64,000 bases of DNA, from positions 62,001 through 126,000 of the forward strand of contig NW_020126819.1 of assembly GCF_002994745.2 (NCBI RefSeq), written 5' to 3'. Below are positions 62,935 through 64,000 of the stretch, piece by piece. The notes below the pieces were generated by a model. That model did not search any database and was not told where the DNA came from. It saw only the letters and a program-made list of their open reading frames with translations. The stretch is from Rosa chinensis (lineage: Eukaryota > Streptophyta > Magnoliopsida > Rosales > Rosaceae). A program made the translations under genes and the position numbers. Numbering within the stretch: the stretch's first letter is position 1; each line of letters begins with the position of its first letter.

Positions 62935-64000
62935 TGGTGTCGCTTTTGTTGAGCGACCAATTTAACCCTGAAATGTCATTAGTAGTATAAAGTAAATAGG
63001 GATCGTTCTATTCCGGGGATTGAGGGTACACCTGTCATTGTCAAACAATTAAACAATTAAAATTAAAACAAAGTATATTATTTACACAATATAGACATAT
63101 TTACGAAAAAGGGGGGAATATTTTTGATTTTGGTTTTCGAAAATTAAACTAAGTTAAGAAAATAATTAAAATGCAAAAACATAAAAATACAAATGAAATG
63201 CAAGAACAAAGATCAAACCGAAATATATAATTAAAATCAATTCAAGTTCATCATTGTTCATCATAGTCATGCAAGAGAAGTTGATCATGTGAAACGTTCA
63301 AAAGCAAACAATTTCCCATATTTTACTTTCAATGCTAATTAACCTAAGTGAAAGCACCTAGATTACTCCTATCAAACATGCAATCAAACCCTAGAAAGCT
63401 AGTCAATCATGCCATGTTTAATGCATTAAGCACCTAGAAAGGATAGATCAACTCGAATGTGCAACTTAGTATGGAAAAGTCCACCTAATTGCAATCTTCT
63501 TTGATTAAATTCGGTTTTTGTACAAAACCTTTACTACTTATCGATTCAAGAACACAAGACCAAAAAGTTGATCCATGTTCTCAAATTCGTAGCAACAATC
63601 ACATAAAATCCCTAAATGTTTCGAACCATTCAAGATTATCATACAAAAGATTTCTATCATGCAAATTTAATCAAACACTCACACAAAAGCAACCATAAAT
63701 CACAATATATGAATCTGAAAATTAACAATTAACCATAAAATTTCAGAAATCAATATTTGTTCCAACAATTGTGTCAACTAAGGCATAACCAACGAAAATT
63801 ACAAAGCAAAGGTTACAAGGAGAATCGGATTACACCGTGATGAAGATGAGATGAATGAAGTGATGAATGGTCTCTTGAATTTCGAAAGCAATCTTCAAGG
63901 ATGGTGATGGATGGTGTGCACGGCTTGTCCTCTTCTTCCTTGGCCTTGCTTGAACTTCGTGGTTGCCCTAGAGGATGGAGAAGAGCACGGCTAAACTAGA
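62935..64000 (-). repeat. LTR R (C subfamily), right arm, truncated by the window end
   Basis: Begins TGGTGTCGC, one base off the TGATGTCGC of element C, and continues as a C-type LTR past the window edge. Terminal stem GTCGCT/AGCGAC is at 62939-62957. It differs from the element C 3' LTR at scattered positions. Confidence 0.82.

Overview
The window is repeat-only plant DNA: a cluster of nested LTR retrotransposons with no host gene that I can support. Four things point to a flowering plant, probably a eudicot (inference). The elements carry a Ty3/Gypsy gag-PR-RT-RNaseH-INT order. The RT motifs ([17 protein letters not shown]) are those of the Athila group. The primer-binding site is an exact 18-nt complement of the tRNA-Asp 3' end. 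LTRs are about 2.0-2.7 kb, with a long noncoding leader and about 2 kb of noncoding DNA between INT and the 3' LTR. No env-like gene is present there, so the family resembles env-less Athila relatives.

Layout, left to right. 1-362 is a gag fragment. It is interrupted by element M (LTR 363-2546, minus), then LTR N (2913-4377), then element J (LTR 4378-6566, 3' noncoding DNA, INT fragment to 9062). Element K (9063-22558, minus) has both LTRs, a PBS and a complete gag-pol, but with four small frameshifts. LTR fragments L (22559-24423) and F (24424-25649) follow. Element A (25650-33410, plus) sits in F with a perfect 5-bp duplication. The rest of F (33411-33589) is followed by deleted LTR H (33590-34505). 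Element E (34506-39804, minus) interrupts H, and element C (39805-61835, minus) interrupts E. C is itself split by element B (43359-50227, minus), solo LTR D (53718-55730, plus) and solo LTR G (56662-59350, minus), each with a perfect target-site duplication. The right end is a 1-kb inverted repeat of LTR halves (61836-63940), and the last LTR runs off the window.

Functionally there are two element types. K and C are autonomous-type: they encode capsid with a zinc knuckle, protease, reverse transcriptase, RNase H and integrase in one long frame. C is interrupted only by insertions; K only by small indels that may be assembly errors. A and B are non-autonomous: gag-pol has been removed almost exactly, while LTRs, PBS, leader, 3' noncoding region and polypurine tracts remain. 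They were presumably mobilised by proteins from K/C-like relatives. A is very young, with LTRs that differ at only about three places.

The most interesting signals are in the noncoding DNA. There is a hairpin at the extreme 3' end of U5 whose stem covaries between subfamilies, and an 11-nt complementarity between U5 and the PBS that also mimics the tRNA-Asp T-arm. A polypurine-tract motif occurs three times per element, a leader module is duplicated on both sides of gag-pol, and the LTRs contain tandem promoter-type repeats. All comparisons were made by eye; no alignment or database search was run.
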